From Streptomyces sp. DSM 15324 (GTDB lineage Bacteria > Actinomycetota > Actinomycetes > Streptomycetales > Streptomycetaceae), in assembly GCF_001514285.1 (NCBI RefSeq), contig NZ_KQ949031.1:1-64000 (forward strand): DNA of 64,000 bases, read 5' to 3'. The notes under the pieces were generated by a model. It worked only from the letters and a program-made list of their open reading frames with translations. It had not been told where the DNA came from and did not search any database. Made by a program: the position numbers and the translations under genes. Below are positions 34,726-43,755 of this stretch, in pieces (position 1 is the stretch's first letter; every line of letters starts with the position of its first letter).

Positions 34726-36165
34726 CTACGCCCCCACCTCCGACCGATCCCCACCCCACAGCGTGTGGAACGCACCCTCCCGGTCCACCCTCCGGTACGT
34801 GTGCGCCCCGAAGAAGTCCCGCTGCCCCTGCGTGAGCGCCGCGGGCAACCGCTCCGCGCGCAGCGCGTCGTAGTACGCCAGCGCCGCCGCGAAGCCGGGC
34901 GTGGGCACGCCTTGGCGCACCGCCGCCACCAGCACCTCGCGCCAGTCGTCCTGCGCGGCCCCGATCTCCGCCGCGAACGTCTCGTCCGACAGCAGACTCG
35001 GCAGGTCCGCCCGCGCGTCGTACGCCTCCCGGATCCGGTCCAGGAACGCCGCCCGGATGATGCACCCGCCCCGCCAGATCGCGGAGACCGCGCCGAGGTC
35101 GATGTCCCAGCCGTACTCCTCGCTGCCCGCCGCGATCTCGTGGAACCCCTGCGTGTACGACACGATCTTCGACGCGTACAGCGCCTGCTCCACCCGGTCC
35201 GCGAACGCCGCCGCCTCCGCCTCGCCCAGCGGGGCCGCCTTCGGCCCGGCCAGCCCCCGGGACGCCTCCCGCAGCGCCGCGTGCCCGGACAGCGAGCGGG
35301 CGAAGACCGCCTCCGCGATCCCGGACACCGGCACCCCCAGGTCGAGGGCGATCTGGACCGTCCAGCGGCCCGTGCCCTTCTGTTCGGCCTGGTCGACGAC
35401 CACGTCCACGAACGGCTCGCCGGTCGCGGCGTCCACGTGCGACAGCACCTCGGCCGTGATCTCGATCAGGTAGGAGTCGAGCCGGCCCGTGTTCCACGTG
35501 CGGAAGATCTCCGCGATCTGCGCCGGCGTGTACCCGGCGACGTCCCGCAGCAGCTGGTACGCCTCACCGATCAGCTGCATGTCGGCGTACTCGATGCCGT
35601 TGTGGACCATCTTCACGAAGTGGCCGGCGCCGTCCGGCCCCACGTGGGTCACACAGGGCGCGCCGTCCGCCGCCTTCGCGGAGATCTTCTCCAGCATCGG
35701 TCCGAGCGAGCCGTACGACTCCGTCGAGCCGCCCGGCATGATGCTCGGCCCGTGCAGTGCTCCCTCCTCGCCGCCGGAGATCCCCGTGCCGACGAAGTGC
35801 AGTCCCTGCTCGCGCAGTTCTCGCTCTCGGCGCCGGGTGTCCGCGAAGTGCGCGTTGCCGCCGTCGATGATCATGTCACCTGGTTCCAGGAGCGGGGCGA
35901 ACTCCCGGATGACCGCGTCGGTCGGCTCCCCGGCCTTCACCATGATCACCAGTCGGCGGGGCCGCTCCAGCGCCGCCACGAAGTCCTTGGCGCTCTCCGC
36001 CGCCACGAATGTTCCCTCGTGCCCGAACTCCTCCACCAGCGCGTGGGTGCGCGCCGCCGTCCGGTTGTGCAGCGCCACCGTGTAACCGTTGCGCGCGAAG
36101 TTGCGGGCGAGATTGCGGCCCATGACGGCGAGTCCCGTCACACCGATCTGCGCTGTAGTGCTCAT
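34726..36165 (-). CDS. gnd: 6-phosphogluconate dehydrogenase, NADP-dependent
   Basis: A 479-residue enzyme of the long (decarboxylating) 6PGDH class. It shows the nucleotide-binding GLAVMGRNLARNFARNG, the 6PGDH signature IIDGGNAHFADT and GISGGEEGALHGPSIMPGG. The catalytic Lys/Asn region HFVKMVHNGIEYADMQ is present, and YKIVSYTQGF-like sequence appears late. It oxidises 6-phosphogluconate to ribulose 5-phosphate and CO2 with NADPH formation in the pentose phosphate pathway. ATG at 36165. It is transcribed divergently from the cell-wall hydrolase gene across 165 bp. Confidence 0.96.
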   Translation of the reverse strand: MSTTAQIGVTGLAVMGRNLARNFARNGYTVALHNRTAARTHALVEEFGHEGTFVAAESAKDFVAALERPRRLVIMVKAGEPTDAVIREFAPLLEPGDMIIDGGNAHFADTRRRERELREQGLHFVGTGISGGEEGALHGPSIMPGGSTESYGSLGPMLEKISAKAADGAPCVTHVGPDGAGHFVKMVHNGIEYADMQLIGEAYQLLRDVAGYTPAQIAEIFRTWNTGRLDSYLIEITAEVLSHVDAATGEPFVDVVVDQAEQKGTGRWTVQIALDLGVPVSGIAEAVFARSLSGHAALREASRGLAGPKAAPLGEAEAAAFADRVEQALYASKIVSYTQGFHEIAAGSEEYGWDIDLGAVSAIWRGGCIIRAAFLDRIREAYDARADLPSLLSDETFAAEIGAAQDDWREVLVAAVRQGVPTPGFAAALAYYDALRAERLPAALTQGQRDFFGAHTYRRVDREGAFHTLWGGDRSEVGA

Positions 36166-36330
36166 AGGGCTGGCTCCTAGGGGGTGGTGCCGGTCGTTTT
36201 CGTCCTGGAGGCCATCCTTGCGGGTTTCCGCCCTCCATGGGTGAACCCGGAGCGGCTGGTTGCGGTCTTGTCACGGGCTGTGAACGGCCCGTACTTTTGC
36301 CCCTCCTGACGCTTGTCGAGGGGGAACTCC

Positions 36331-37512
36331 ATGGCCGTACGCGGCCGGCACCGCCGGTACCAGCCGAACAGGATCAACCGGGCCTCACTCACGGTCACCG
36401 CAGGCGGCGCCGGTATGGCGATCCCGCTCATCGGCGCCGGCGCGGCCCAGGCGGCCGACGTGGACACCTGGAACAAGGTCGCCGCCTGCGAGTCCAGCGG
36501 CAACTGGCACATCAACACCGGGAATGGCTACTACGGCGGCCTGCAGTTCACCCGGTCGACGTGGGACGCGTACGGCGGCAAGCGGTACGCCCAGCGCGCC
36601 GACCTGGCCACCAGGGACCAGCAGATCGCCGTCGCGGAGAAGGTCCTGGACGGCCAGGGCCCCGGTGCCTGGCCGGTGTGCTCGGTACGGGCCGGACTGT
36701 CCCGGGGCGGCGACACCCCGGACATCCACCCGAACGGCACCTCGGGCCACACCTCCGCGGGCACGTCCGCCACGTCCGCCAAGGCCGGCAAGAAGGCCAG
36801 GACGTCCCTGAAGGACGTACAGCCGCAGGCCACGCCCCAGTCCCGGGCCGGAACCGCCGAGATGTACACCGTCGTCCGCGGCGACACCCTCTCCGGCATC
36901 GCCGACACCGAGGACGTCAAGGGCGGCTGGCACCGGCTCTACGCCGCGAACCGGTCCACGATCGGCGCCGATCCCGACCTGATCCTGCCGGGCCAGCGCC
37001 TGAGACTGAGCGCACCGGCCGGCCCGAAGGCCCCCACGAAGAGTCACAGCCCGTCCAGACACCACACCGAGAAGGAATCCGACGCCGACGACAAGGCGCA
37101 TACCGGCCATTCCCTGGTCGCCCCCGTCGCCGCGGCCACCGGAACCCCGTACCACGCGACCGGCTCCCACTGGTCGAAGGGCTACCACACCGGCGTCGAC
37201 TTCCCCGTCCCCACCGGGACCTCCGTGAAGGCGGTCGCCGCGGGCACGGTCGTCAGCGCGGGCTGGGGCGGGTCCTTCGGCTACCAGGTGGTCATACGGC
37301 ACGCCGACGGCCGCTACACCCAGTACGCCCACCTGTCCGCGATCTCGGTGCGGGACGGGCAGTCGGTGGGCGGCGGGCAGCGCATCGGGCGCTCCGGCTC
37401 CACCGGCAACAGCACGGGCCCGCATCTGCACTTCGAGGTGCGGACGGGGCCCGGCTTCGGTTCGGATGTCGACCCGCTGGCCTATCTGCGGGCCGGCGGC
37501 GTCAGGATTTGA
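36331..37512 (+). CDS. Secreted cell-wall hydrolase: Rpf-like transglycosylase, LysM, M23 peptidase
   Basis: A 393-residue protein starting at ATG 36331 after GAGGGGG. A signal sequence ends near AAQAADVD. Next is a resuscitation-promoting-factor-like domain, WNKVAACESSGNWHINTGNG with the catalytic Glu in ACESSGNW. A LysM repeat follows (YTVVRGDTLSGIA, about 180-230). The C-terminal M23 endopeptidase has zinc ligands in YHTGVDF and PHLHFE. It cleaves both glycan and peptide bonds of peptidoglycan at the cell surface and likely acts in germination or growth. Its stop overlaps the convergent permease gene by 11 bp. Confidence 0.93.
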   Translation: MAVRGRHRRYQPNRINRASLTVTAGGAGMAIPLIGAGAAQAADVDTWNKVAACESSGNWHINTGNGYYGGLQFTRSTWDAYGGKRYAQRADLATRDQQIAVAEKVLDGQGPGAWPVCSVRAGLSRGGDTPDIHPNGTSGHTSAGTSATSAKAGKKARTSLKDVQPQATPQSRAGTAEMYTVVRGDTLSGIADTEDVKGGWHRLYAANRSTIGADPDLILPGQRLRLSAPAGPKAPTKSHSPSRHHTEKESDADDKAHTGHSLVAPVAAATGTPYHATGSHWSKGYHTGVDFPVPTGTSVKAVAAGTVVSAGWGGSFGYQVVIRHADGRYTQYAHLSAISVRDGQSVGGGQRIGRSGSTGNSTGPHLHFEVRTGPGFGSDVDPLAYLRAGGVRI

Positions 37513-38722
37513 CCCGCACCCGATGCCGGTCGACGGCCGGCATCGGGATGTACGTCGCGCTCCACAACGGGCTCTGCAGGAAGACCATCGCCCGGTCGCC
37601 CGGGTCCGGCTCCCCGGACGCCGGGGCGTCGAGGGCGTCCAGCGCGGCGAGGGGATCCCCGGCCTGGACCGGCACGAGCGGCTGCTCCGCCCGGTCCCGC
37701 CCCTCCTGCCACATGGCGTCCCGCAGTTCCACGGCCGCCGGCAGATCCTCCGGCAGGTCCGCCACGAGCGGTGCCGGGGCGGGGTCCGCCGCCGTCACAG
37801 CCGGCTTCGGCGGTTCCACCGCCACCGCCGCCACCATCTCGTCCACCTCGTCCGTCTCCACCGGCGCGGCCACAGCCCCGGCCACAGCGGATCCGCCTTG
37901 AAGACGCTCGGTGGTCAGCAGGATGAGCCCACCCGCCGCCACCACTCCACAGCCCAGGGCGAGCACGGTGCCCGTCGTGCCGTACCGGAAGGTCTCGCCG
38001 AACATCGTGATACCGACCGCGGCCGCCACCACCGGGTTGACCACGGTCAGCGTGGCCAGCGGCGCCGCGAGGCCCGCGCCCCGGTAGGAGGCCTGCGACA
38101 GCAGCATGCCCGCCGTGGCCAGCACGCCGATCACCGCCAGCGAGGGCAGGTCGGCCGTCGAGACACCGTCGGTCCAGTCGACCGCGACGGTCTTGGTGAA
38201 GACGGACGACATGCCGAAGGCTATGCCGGACGCGGTCGCCAGCAGCATGCTGCGCACCGCCGGATGCCGGTGCGCGGCCCGCCCCGCGACCATCAGCGCC
38301 GCCACCGCACCGGCGGTCACCACGGCCAGGCTCACCCGCTGCGCGGTGCTCAGGGACTGCGCGTCGGAGGCGCCGACCAGGGAGAGCAGACCGGCCAGAC
38401 CCACGGTCGCCATGATCGCTCCCCGCCAGGCCGTCGCCCCGGCCCTGCGGCCGACGAACAGCGCGGCCATCGGCAGCGCGAACACGATGGTCAGGGCACC
38501 CAGCGGCTGCACCAGGCTCAGCGGACCGTAGGCCAGCGCCACCACGTGCAGCAGCCCGCCGAGGCCGTTCAGCAGGACCGCCGCCCACCAGCCGGGGCGG
38601 CGCAGCGGCGCGTACTCCTCGTCCGGCGAGGAGACCGCGACCTGCTCCTGCACGATCGCGCCGGAGGCGTACGCCACGGCGGAGACCAGCGACAGGACCA
38701 CGGACAACGCGAGGGCGCTCAT
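37502..38722 (-). CDS. DMT/EamA-type permease with long cytoplasmic C-terminal tail
   Basis: A 406-residue protein starting at ATG 38722 with GAGGAG upstream; the earlier in-frame ATG at 38833 has no ribosome site. About ten hydrophobic helices occupy residues 1-280, with internally similar halves as in EamA/DHA-type permeases (VALAYGPLSLVQPLGAL; APLATLTVVNPVVAAAVG). The last 125 residues are acidic, proline-rich and unusual for the family. Substrate unknown. Convergent with the M23 peptidase gene, sharing 11 bp at the 3' ends. Confidence 0.85.
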   Translation of the reverse strand: MSALALSVVLSLVSAVAYASGAIVQEQVAVSSPDEEYAPLRRPGWWAAVLLNGLGGLLHVVALAYGPLSLVQPLGALTIVFALPMAALFVGRRAGATAWRGAIMATVGLAGLLSLVGASDAQSLSTAQRVSLAVVTAGAVAALMVAGRAAHRHPAVRSMLLATASGIAFGMSSVFTKTVAVDWTDGVSTADLPSLAVIGVLATAGMLLSQASYRGAGLAAPLATLTVVNPVVAAAVGITMFGETFRYGTTGTVLALGCGVVAAGGLILLTTERLQGGSAVAGAVAAPVETDEVDEMVAAVAVEPPKPAVTAADPAPAPLVADLPEDLPAAVELRDAMWQEGRDRAEQPLVPVQAGDPLAALDALDAPASGEPDPGDRAMVFLQSPLWSATYIPMPAVDRHRVRVKS

Positions 38723-38949
38723 GAGCTGCTCCTCTGCGTGAGGCCCGGGCCCGGGACCCGGCGCGGCGAACGGTCGGCTTTCATGACCAACACGATGCCC
38801 TGTCGATCTGTTCCCGTCGTCGTCCCTGAGCACTCAATGCGTCCTACTGCCGATGGAGTACGACGGGACGGCCGTCCTCCCTCGGACGGGTGACGTCTGA
38901 GGGATCCCCCTGATCCCGGCTACGGCCGCGCTTGGTACTACTGCACCTC

Positions 38950-39705
38950 GTGGACCTCGACCCCCGTCTCGCCGCGCTGCGCCCGCTCGGCGGCTTCTTC
39001 CTCCTACGCGTGGCCGCACAGCCGCCGCGCCCGCTGCCGACCCTCGCAGGGGTCTACGCGAACCAGTCGTCGGATGTTTACGGAAATGCGCTGACTTTTC
39101 GTGTCCGGAAGGTGAGCGGGGCGCTCCGGGCCCCCGAGGAGCGGATCGGGGCCTCCGTGGCCCAGCAGGGGCTCGCGGCCCGGCTGTGGTCGGCGGCCCT
39201 CGGCTGTGCCGTCCTGTACGGCGTGGTCCCCGACCTGGATCCGCGGCTGCTGCACTGGGACCCGGACGGCGGCGCCCCCGACGACCTCTGGCTGACCGAG
39301 GTCAGGGCGCTGCCCGGGGACCCCGACGCCGCGACGCTCGCCACCGCCGTACTGGACGGGCATCTCGTGCCGCTGTCGGCGGCCCTGCGCGCCCACCACC
39401 GCCTCGCGCCCGGTCTGCTGCGGGGCAACGCCGCCTCCGCGCTGGCCGGGGCCGCCCGGCAGCTGGAACAGTGGGCGCGGGCGCACGGGCGCCCCGCGAC
39501 CGCCGCACGCGCGCGTGCCCTCACCGCCGACCTGCTCGCCCATCCCCTCCTCGCGGACACCGGCAGCCGCACCGACACCCCGGCCGGCACCGCCTTCCGC
39601 CGCCGCAGCTGCTGTCTCTACTACCGGGTGCCCGGCGGCGGGGTCTGCGGTGACTGTTGCTTCACACGACCCCCGCGCTCTTCCCCGCGCGCCCCGTCTG
39701 GGTGA
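38950..39705 (+). CDS. FhuF-like (2Fe-2S) ferric-iron reductase family protein
   Basis: About 251 residues from GTG 38950; TTG 38932 is an alternative start and neither has a clear ribosome site. The body is Ala/Leu-rich and helical. The C-terminus has RRSCCLYYRVPGGGVCGDCC, the CC-x10-C-x2-C ligand set of FhuF-type proteins that bind one [2Fe-2S] cluster and release iron from ferric siderophores in the cytoplasm. It is not linked to a siderophore locus here. It stands between the permease and glgA. Confidence 0.85.
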   Translation: MDLDPRLAALRPLGGFFLLRVAAQPPRPLPTLAGVYANQSSDVYGNALTFRVRKVSGALRAPEERIGASVAQQGLAARLWSAALGCAVLYGVVPDLDPRLLHWDPDGGAPDDLWLTEVRALPGDPDAATLATAVLDGHLVPLSAALRAHHRLAPGLLRGNAASALAGAARQLEQWARAHGRPATAARARALTADLLAHPLLADTGSRTDTPAGTAFRRRSCCLYYRVPGGGVCGDCCFTRPPRSSPRAPSG

Positions 39706-39744
39706 CCATGAAGGGAACCAGCCGCTGAGAATGGGGGGTTCCGG

Positions 39745-40917
39745 GTGCGAGTGGGACTGCTGACCCGGGAGTATCCCCCGGACGTGTACGGCGGTGCGGG
39801 CGTCCATGTCGAGTTCCTCGCCCGGGAGTTGCACCGCCTCGTCGATCTCGACGTGCACTGCTGGGGCGAGAGCTCGCTGCGGGAGCGCGCGGCGGGCGTC
39901 CGGCGCCACCGCCCCTGGTCCGCCCTGGACGACGCCAACGACGCGCTGCGCACCTTCTCCGTGGACCTCGCCATGGCCGCCGCCCTCGAAGGCCGCGAAC
40001 TCGTCCACTCCCACACCTGGTACGCCAACCTCGCCGGCCGTCTCGCCCAGCAGCTGTACGGCGTGCCGCACGTGGTGACCGCGCACTCCCTGGAACCCCT
40101 GCGCCCGTGGAAGGCCGAGCAACTCGGCGGCGGTTACGCGCTGTCGAGCTGGGCCGAGCGGACCGCGCTGGAGGCCGCCGACGCGGTGATCGCCGTATCG
40201 GCGGCGATGCGCGAGGACATCCTCACCTGCTACCCCGCGCTCGCCCCGGAGCGGGTGCACGTGGTGCACAACGGCATCGACACCGGTCTCTACCGCCCGG
40301 ACCACGGCACCGACGCCCTGGCCCGGATCGGACTGGACCCGGACCGCCCCTTCGTGCTGTTCGTCGGCCGCATCACCCGCCAGAAGGGCGTGCCCCATCT
40401 CCTGCGCGCCGTGCGGGACATCGATCCGGCCGCCCAGGTGGTGCTCTGCGCGGGCGCCCCCGACACGCCGGAGATCGACCGGGAGTTCCGCGACCTGTTC
40501 GCCGCGTTGAGCCGCGCCCGCGACGGCGTGCACTGGATCCCGCGCATGCTGCCGCGCCCGGAGGTGATCCAACTCCTCACCCACGCGGCCGTGTTCGTCT
40601 GCCCCTCGGTGTACGAGCCGCTGGGCATCGTCAACCTGGAGGCGATGGCCTGCGGTACCCCCGTGGTCGCCTCCCGGGTCGGCGGGATACCGGAGGTCGT
40701 CGAGGACGGGGTGACCGGCCTCCTCGTCCCGCTCGACGAGGAGGCCGCCGTGTTCGAGGCGGGGCTCGCCCGGGCGCTGGACGCGGTCCTCGGCGATCCG
40801 GAGGCCGGACGCCGGATGGGTGAAGCCGGGCGGGTGCGCGCGGTGGGCGAGTTCGGGTGGGACGCCGTGGCCCGGCGGACGGTCCGGCTGTACCAGGAGA
40901 TCGTCAAACAGGCGTAG
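39745..40917 (+). CDS. glgA: Glycogen synthase/alpha-maltose-1-phosphate synthase (GT4)
   Basis: A 390-residue GT-B glycosyltransferase starting at GTG 39745. It has the N-terminal GGAGVHVEFLAREL, LFVGRITRQKGVPHLL at the start of the nucleotide-binding half, and the GT4 ExxxxxxxE motif within YEPLGIVNLEAMACGTPVV. Actinobacterial 'GlgA' of this size (GlgM) uses ADP-glucose, and in mycobacteria it mainly makes maltose 1-phosphate for the GlgE route. Which activity applies here is unknown. It is followed 54 bp later by glgC on the same strand, which supplies ADP-glucose. Confidence 0.94.
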   Translation: MRVGLLTREYPPDVYGGAGVHVEFLARELHRLVDLDVHCWGESSLRERAAGVRRHRPWSALDDANDALRTFSVDLAMAAALEGRELVHSHTWYANLAGRLAQQLYGVPHVVTAHSLEPLRPWKAEQLGGGYALSSWAERTALEAADAVIAVSAAMREDILTCYPALAPERVHVVHNGIDTGLYRPDHGTDALARIGLDPDRPFVLFVGRITRQKGVPHLLRAVRDIDPAAQVVLCAGAPDTPEIDREFRDLFAALSRARDGVHWIPRMLPRPEVIQLLTHAAVFVCPSVYEPLGIVNLEAMACGTPVVASRVGGIPEVVEDGVTGLLVPLDEEAAVFEAGLARALDAVLGDPEAGRRMGEAGRVRAVGEFGWDAVARRTVRLYQEIVKQA

Positions 40918-40971
40918 CGGGCCCCGCGGCGGGGCATCCATGGGTTCCAACCAGGGTGAGGAGAGCGGCCA

Positions 40972-42192
40972 ATGCGTCGTGGTGGACCTTCTGTGCTCGG
41001 CATCGTGCTGGCGGGCGGCGAGGGCAAGCGCCTGATGCCCCTGACCGCGGACCGCGCCAAACCGGCCGTCACGTTCGGCGGCACCTACCGGCTCGTCGAC
41101 TTCGTGCTGTCCAACCTCGTCAACGCCGACATCCTGCGGATCTGTGTGCTCACGCAGTACAAGTCGCACTCGCTCGACCGGCACATCACCACCACCTGGC
41201 GGATGTCCAGCCTGCTCGGCAACTACGTCACCCCGGTGCCCGCCCAGCAGCGGCTCGGCAAGCGCTGGTACCTGGGCAGCGCCGACGCCATCCTGCAATC
41301 GCTGAACCTGGTCTACGACGAGCGGCCCGAGTACGTCGCCGTCTTCGGCGCCGACCACGTGTACCGCATGGACCCGCGCCAGATGCTCACCCAGCACATC
41401 GACAGCGGCGCCGGGGTCACGGTGGCCGGGATCCGGGTGCCGCGCGGCGAGTCGTCCTCCTTCGGGGTGATCACCCCCGGCTCGGACGGCCAGACGATCG
41501 AGAACTTCCTGGAGAAGCCCGCCGACCCGCCCGGCCTGCGCGACGACCCCGACTCCGTGTTCGCGTCGATGGGCAACTACCTCTTCACCACCAAGGCCCT
41601 CATCGAGGCCCTCCAGCGGGACGCCGAGGACGAGGACTCCGTGCACGACATGGGCGGCTCGATCCTGCCCCAGCTCACCCGGCGGGGCGAGGCCCACCTG
41701 TACGACTTCAGCGCCAACCACGTCCCCGGCGAGACCAGCCGCGACCAGGGCTACTGGCGGGACGTGGGCACGCTCGACGCCTATTACGACGCCCACATGG
41801 ACCTGATCGCCGAGCGCCCCGCGTTCAACCTGTACAACCGCAGCTGGCCCATCTACACGCACTCCTACCAGCTCTCCCCGGCCCGGTTCAACGCGGGCGG
41901 CATGGCCAGCGAGTCGATCATCAGTGCGGGCTGCCTGATCCGCGGCCAGGTCACCCGCTCCGTGCTCTCGCCCGGTGTCCGGGTCGACCCCGGGGCGGTC
42001 GTCCAGGGTTCGATCCTGCACGACAACGTCCACATCGGCCGGGGCGCGGTGGTGCGCGGCGCGGTCCTCGACAAGAACGTGGAGGTCCCGCCGGGCGCGA
42101 CCATCGGGGTCAACCCCGAGCGCGACGCAGAGCTGTACACCGTGTCCGAGAACGGCGTCATCGGCCTCGGCAAGGGGCAGCAGGTGTCGTGA
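40972..42192 (+). CDS. glgC: Glucose-1-phosphate adenylyltransferase
   Basis: A 406-residue nucleotidyltransferase. It has the N-terminal VLAGGEGKRLMPLTADRAKPAV phosphate-binding loop, the YLGSADAI/GADHVYRMD region with the catalytic Asp, and FLEKPAD with the sugar-binding Glu. A left-handed beta-helix follows at the C-terminus (ISAGCLIRGQV, SVLSPGVRVDPGAVV). It forms ADP-glucose from ATP and glucose 1-phosphate, the committed step of glycogen synthesis. It begins 54 bp after glgA and is very likely co-transcribed with it. Confidence 0.96.
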   Translation: MRRGGPSVLGIVLAGGEGKRLMPLTADRAKPAVTFGGTYRLVDFVLSNLVNADILRICVLTQYKSHSLDRHITTTWRMSSLLGNYVTPVPAQQRLGKRWYLGSADAILQSLNLVYDERPEYVAVFGADHVYRMDPRQMLTQHIDSGAGVTVAGIRVPRGESSSFGVITPGSDGQTIENFLEKPADPPGLRDDPDSVFASMGNYLFTTKALIEALQRDAEDEDSVHDMGGSILPQLTRRGEAHLYDFSANHVPGETSRDQGYWRDVGTLDAYYDAHMDLIAERPAFNLYNRSWPIYTHSYQLSPARFNAGGMASESIISAGCLIRGQVTRSVLSPGVRVDPGAVVQGSILHDNVHIGRGAVVRGAVLDKNVEVPPGATIGVNPERDAELYTVSENGVIGLGKGQQVS

Positions 42193-42294
42193 ACTTAATC
42201 GGCTGTTAACTGAGCGTAGCTTGAAGATGCTTGACCGTAATCGCCTCCAGGGGGTTGACTGCTGCCTCACCCGTCGTCGACGCGAGGCAAGCCC

Positions 42295-43653
42295 TTGTCT
42301 GCTGATGATCTCCTGGCACCCCTCGATCTGGCGTTCTGGAACATCGAGTCCCCCGAGCACCCGATGCACCTCGGCGCCCTCGGCGTCTTCGGCGCGCAGT
42401 CGCCCACCGCGGGCGCCCACGCGGCCGATCTGCTCGCTGCGCGCGCGGCGGCCGTCCCCGGGCTGCGCATGCGCATCCGCGACGTGTGGCGGCCCTTCGA
42501 CCCCGTCCTCCCCCTCGACCTGCGCCGTCCGCTCGCCCTGGGCGGTGCGGTGCGCGAGAGCGACCCCGACTTCGACCCCCACCGGCACGTCCTGCTGCAC
42601 GCGCCCACGGCCGACTTCCAGACCGCGGCCGGCCGGCTCATGGAGCGCCCCCTGGAGCGCGACCGCCCGCCCTGGGAGGCGCACGTCCTGCCCGGCGAGG
42701 ACGGTCTGTCCTTCGCCGTGCTGTTCAAGTTCCACCACGCCCTCGCCGACGGACTGCGCGCCCTGACGCTCGCCGCCGCCGTCCTGGACCCGATGGACCT
42801 GCCCGCGCCCCGGCCACGCCCCGCCGAGCCCGCCCGGGGGCTGATCCCCGATGTGCGCAGACTCCCCGGGCTGCTGCGCGGCGCCGTCTCCGACGTGGGG
42901 CGCGCCCTCGACATCGGCGCCTCCGTCGCCGTGTCGCGGCTGGGCGTACGGTCCACCCCCGCGCTCGCCGCCGCGCCCACCGGCACCCGCCGCACCGCCG
43001 GGGTGGTCCTCGACCTCGACGACGTGCACCGCGTCCGCAAGGTCGTCGGCGGCACCGTCAACGACGTCCTGATCGCCGTGGTGGCCGGCGCCCTGCGCAG
43101 CTGGCTGGACGAGCGCGGCGACGGCAGCGAGGGCGTACGTCCCCGTGCGCTGATCCCCGTCTCCAAGCGCCGCCCGCGCACCGCGCACCCGCAGGGCAAC
43201 CGGCTCTCCGGGTACCTGATACGGCTTCCGGTCGACGACCCCGACCCGCTCGGCCGGCTCGCCCAGGTGCGCACCGCCATGGACGCCAACAAGGACGCCG
43301 GGCCCGGCCGGGGCGCGGGCGCCGTCGCCCTGCTCGCCGACCACGTCCCGGCGCTCGGCCACCGGCTCGGCGGACCGCTGGTCAGCCAGGCCGCCCGGCT
43401 CTGGTTCGACATCCTGGTCACCAGCGTCCCGCTGCCCAGCCTCGGGCTGCGGCTCGGCGGGAACCCGGTCACCGAGGTGTTCCCGTACGCCCCGCTGGCC
43501 CGCGGCCAGTCCCTGGCGGTCGCCGTCTCGACGTACCGCGGCCGGGTCCACTACGGGCTGGTCGCCGACGGCGAGGCCGTCCCCGATCTCGACCGGTTCG
43601 CGCAGGCGCTGATCACCGAGGTGGAGACGCTCATCACGGCCTGCGGTTCCTGA
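42295..43653 (+). CDS. Wax ester synthase/diacylglycerol acyltransferase (WS/DGAT)
   Basis: A 452-residue acyltransferase. The start SADDLLAPLDLAFWNIES and the active-site motif HHALADG (about residue 145, HHxxxDG) are typical of WS/DGAT enzymes. A later TVNDVLIAVVAGALRSWL and PVSKRRPRTAHPQGNRLSG are also conserved. It probably transfers acyl-CoA to diacylglycerol or alcohols, forming storage lipid. A TTG start (42295) is used here. It follows glgC by about 100 bp on the same strand. Confidence 0.92.
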   Translation: MSADDLLAPLDLAFWNIESPEHPMHLGALGVFGAQSPTAGAHAADLLAARAAAVPGLRMRIRDVWRPFDPVLPLDLRRPLALGGAVRESDPDFDPHRHVLLHAPTADFQTAAGRLMERPLERDRPPWEAHVLPGEDGLSFAVLFKFHHALADGLRALTLAAAVLDPMDLPAPRPRPAEPARGLIPDVRRLPGLLRGAVSDVGRALDIGASVAVSRLGVRSTPALAAAPTGTRRTAGVVLDLDDVHRVRKVVGGTVNDVLIAVVAGALRSWLDERGDGSEGVRPRALIPVSKRRPRTAHPQGNRLSGYLIRLPVDDPDPLGRLAQVRTAMDANKDAGPGRGAGAVALLADHVPALGHRLGGPLVSQAARLWFDILVTSVPLPSLGLRLGGNPVTEVFPYAPLARGQSLAVAVSTYRGRVHYGLVADGEAVPDLDRFAQALITEVETLITACGS

Positions 43654-43755
43654 CCGCCGGCGGTTTGGAGGAGAGGCCCGGCGCTCCGTAGACTTCCCCG
43701 TTCGAAAGCGGGCGCGGTCGGAGCGCCGCACTTCTCAGCAGGGAACAGCAGCGCG

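Noticed and set aside
36166..36330. Possible ydaO (c-di-AMP) riboswitch before the Rpf/M23 gene
   Set aside because: Such riboswitches precede some Streptomyces cell-wall hydrolase genes, but this 165-bp gap is short and I cannot recognise the conserved core.
39004..43731. A 1575-codon minus-strand frame under glgA, glgC and the WS/DGAT gene
   Set aside because: No recognisable domain, and the plus strand encodes three well-recognised enzymes over the same span.
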